Shown one piece after another: positions 6,075-7,642 of a DNA stretch of 7,642 nucleotides (its first letter is position 1; the number at the start of each line of letters is the position of its first letter). Position numbers and translations under genes: made by a program. Below the pieces are notes generated by a model. The model searched no databases, was not told the DNA's origin, and saw only the letters and a program-made list of their open reading frames with translations. The stretch lies in assembly GCA_002336475.1 (NCBI GenBank), contig DDCX01000051.1, forward strand, positions 1 to 7,642, given 5' to 3'. Source of the stretch: Flavobacteriales bacterium UBA1995 (GTDB lineage Bacteria; Bacteroidota; Bacteroidia; Flavobacteriales_D; Sanyastnellaceae).

Positions 6075-7454
6075 ATGCGCAACATCCTTTTATCCATCGC
6101 CAACTTTTGTCGGGTGCTCGTGGGCGCCTTGTTTGTCGTCTCGGGACTCATCAAGATCAATGATGCTTTGGGCTTCATGTACAAGCTCGAAGAGTATTTC
6201 GAGCCTGGTGCGTTGAACCTTGAAGCATGGGCGCCTTACGCCCTTGAGTTGGGCATGCTGGCCTCCATCGGCGAGGTGCTGCTCGGAGTGGCCTTGCTCG
6301 TGGGCGCCTTACCGAGGTTGACCACCGCATTGACCTTGGTGTTGATGCTCTTTTTTACATGGCTCACGTGGTACACCGATCACTGCGATCCTTTTGGCAG
6401 TAAAACCATCATTGAAAATGGCATTGAAGTCATCATCCCCAACCAGTGTGTGCTGAGCTGTGGATGTTTCGGTAACGCGATTCCACTCACCCCACATGAG
6501 AGCTTCATCAAAGACTTGGTACTGCTGATTTTGCTGCTGCCCGTCATGATCAGCGCTTGGACCGGAGGATACGGGCTCAACGAACGCAACCGCGCGCTCT
6601 GGATGTATGCGACCGCATTGCTCATCACTTGGATGTTTGGTGAGACCATGTTGGAATGGGGCTTTCCTACGCTCTTCTTGGCCATGGGCCTTGCTGCTGC
6701 CGAAGGGGTGCGCCGCCGTTGGAAAAAGGAGGGGCAAGAATGGGCCATGGCGGCCGGAGTGCTGCTTGTGGCCATCGGATTCCAATCCTACACGTTGCGC
6801 CATTTGCCAGCAAAGGATTACCGGCCATATGCCGTGGGGGAGGACCTCAACAGGAACATGGCCTCTGCGGACGAATTGGGGCTGGATCCGCCTGTATTTG
6901 ACAAGGAAGTGCGCTTCTTTGATCCGGCCAACGGGGCGGACACGGTCGTGCTTCAATCGGCCTATATGGCGGGAAAACTGTGGCAGGACGAGGCGTTTAA
7001 AGCAGCTTACCCAGAAGCCGATTGGGATGGCGCTCGAGAGTTTAAGGTGTCCGAGGGTTACGAGCCCTTGATATTCGACTTGGATGCGACCGATGAAGCT
7101 GGAAACAGCCTGCTCGGCGAATTGCTGGGCGATGGCTACACCCTGTTGCACATATCCAAAGATTTGAAAGCTTCGGAAGCCCGGGGCCAAGCCCAGATCA
7201 ATGGTCTGTTCGCCGACGCTGCCGCTCAAGGTTGGCGCACCGCGGCATTGACGCCGTCAACGGCTGAAGATGCGGCGGCATACAAAGCCCAGCACCAGGC
7301 TGGCTATGATTTCTATTCTACCGATCCTACCGAACTCAAAATCATCGTCCGCAGCAACCCGGGTATGGTGTTGCTCAAGGATGGAGTGGTCCTCGAAAAG
7401 TGGGCTTGGCGCGATTTTCCCGAAGCGTTTTCTGACCTCCAAGGAGCCCACTGA
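6075..7454 (+). CDS. BT_3928 family protein: DoxX/MauE-like membrane domain fused to thioredoxin-like domain
   Basis: Conserved Bacteroidota membrane protein of unproven function, 459 residues. The N-terminal half has about seven hydrophobic segments (roughly 7-27, 57-78, 83-99, 146-163, 173-189, 193-209 and 223-238). The first four resemble the DoxX/MauE fold (GALFVVSGLIKINDALGF at 17-34). After helix 3 comes a Cys-rich loop, CVLSCGCFG (125-133), with Cys104 before it; MauE-like proteins carry a similar CGCFG. LRHLPAKDYRPYAVG (241-255) is the family junction. The rest (about 256-459) looks like an exported thioredoxin-like domain, with YTLLHI at 355-360, a helix, and the end strands PGMVLLKDGVVLEKW (429-443). 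It has no cysteine at all, so no CxxC redox centre. By analogy the protein may handle thiols or electrons at the membrane, but this is inference. In other Bacteroidota this gene often lies beside DUF1599 and tpiA; here DUF1599 precedes it and an ABC permease follows six bases later. Confidence 0.87.
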   Translation: MRNILLSIANFCRVLVGALFVVSGLIKINDALGFMYKLEEYFEPGALNLEAWAPYALELGMLASIGEVLLGVALLVGALPRLTTALTLVLMLFFTWLTWYTDHCDPFGSKTIIENGIEVIIPNQCVLSCGCFGNAIPLTPHESFIKDLVLLILLLPVMISAWTGGYGLNERNRALWMYATALLITWMFGETMLEWGFPTLFLAMGLAAAEGVRRRWKKEGQEWAMAAGVLLVAIGFQSYTLRHLPAKDYRPYAVGEDLNRNMASADELGLDPPVFDKEVRFFDPANGADTVVLQSAYMAGKLWQDEAFKAAYPEADWDGAREFKVSEGYEPLIFDLDATDEAGNSLLGELLGDGYTLLHISKDLKASEARGQAQINGLFADAAAQGWRTAALTPSTAEDAAAYKAQHQAGYDFYSTDPTELKIIVRSNPGMVLLKDGVVLEKWAWRDFPEAFSDLQGAH

Positions 7455-7460
7455 TTGCGG

Positions 7461-7642
7461 ATGAGGAGCAGCGGCGTTTGGAAGCATTGGGCACGGGGCG
7501 CTGCGGTACTCTGGGGCAGCTTCACCCTGGTCTTCCTCATATTCACGGCAGTTCCGGACCCTGCTCGGCAGTTGGCTGGACAGCAAGCAGACCCCGAAGT
7601 CATCGCAGATTTGAGGGCGCGCTTTGGCTTGGATGACCCCCC
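7461..7642 (+). CDS. Peptide-type ABC transporter permease (DppB/OppB-like), 3' truncated by window edge
   Basis: The frame from the ATG at 7461 stays open to the end of the window, giving 60 complete residues. The start is typical of binding-protein-dependent permeases of the dipeptide/oligopeptide/nickel family: a positively charged N-terminus (MRSSGVWKHWARG), a first membrane helix (AAVLWGSFTLVFLIFTAVP, 14-32), then PDPARQLAGQ (33-42) and a helix ending in LRARFGLDDP (51-60). These match the usual 'PGDP...LG...TPE.I..LR...GLD.P' pattern of DppB N-terminal regions, although the Gly of PGDP is missing here. By family it would form half of the inner-membrane channel for peptide uptake with a DppC-type partner. 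It begins six bases after the preceding stop, so it is probably co-transcribed with it. An in-frame TTG at 7455 is an alternative start. Family call is good; substrate unknown. Confidence 0.82.
   Translation, partial: MRSSGVWKHWARGAAVLWGSFTLVFLIFTAVPDPARQLAGQQADPEVIADLRARFGLDDP

Noticed and set aside
6309..7229. Long open frame of 306 codons on the minus strand
   Set aside because: It is antisense to the BT_3928-family gene. The product is rich in Gln, His and Arg and has no domain pattern, so it is a shadow frame.

Overview
The window looks like chromosomal DNA from a moderately GC-rich member of the Bacteroidota. The main reasons are a secreted protein that ends in a type IX secretion (Por) sorting domain, a tandem DUF1599 protein next to a BT_3928-family membrane protein, and folP and cdaA side by side. 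All three are typical of that phylum. A flavobacterial or Cryomorphaceae-like lineage is a reasonable guess, but it is inference. No rRNA, tRNA, CRISPR array, transposase, integrase or phage structural gene is visible.

Left part (1-3615, plus strand): a 5'-truncated M49 (dipeptidyl-peptidase III) zinc peptidase. Its stop overlaps by one base the start of a small protein that resembles the antitoxin half of Bacteroidota toxin-antitoxin pairs, but no toxin gene lies beside it. Next comes a secreted choice-of-anchor B protein (LVIVD-type beta-propeller) with a signal peptide and a type IX sorting domain. The three genes are packed tightly enough to form one transcription unit.

Middle part (3627-5283, minus strand): folP (dihydropteroate synthase) followed by cdaA (diadenylate cyclase), overlapping by 8 bases. 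This unit converges on the propeller gene with only 11 bases between the two stops, and no terminator is recognisable there. A 126-base region (5284-5409) separates folP from the divergent DUF1599 gene. It holds two short inverted repeats but no convincing promoter match.

Right part (5410-7642, plus strand): a protein made of two DUF1599 repeats; an 86-base gap with a short direct repeat; a BT_3928-family protein that joins a DoxX/MauE-like membrane domain to a thioredoxin-like domain; and, six bases later, the start of a peptide-type (DppB/OppB-like) ABC transporter permease cut off by the window edge.

Most of this is conserved Bacteroidota housekeeping sequence, and I do not see an obvious new defence or mobile system. 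The points most worth following are the orphan antitoxin-like gene translationally coupled to a peptidase, the folate/c-di-AMP gene coupling, and the two poorly understood conserved proteins (DUF1599 and BT_3928 family) divergent from it.
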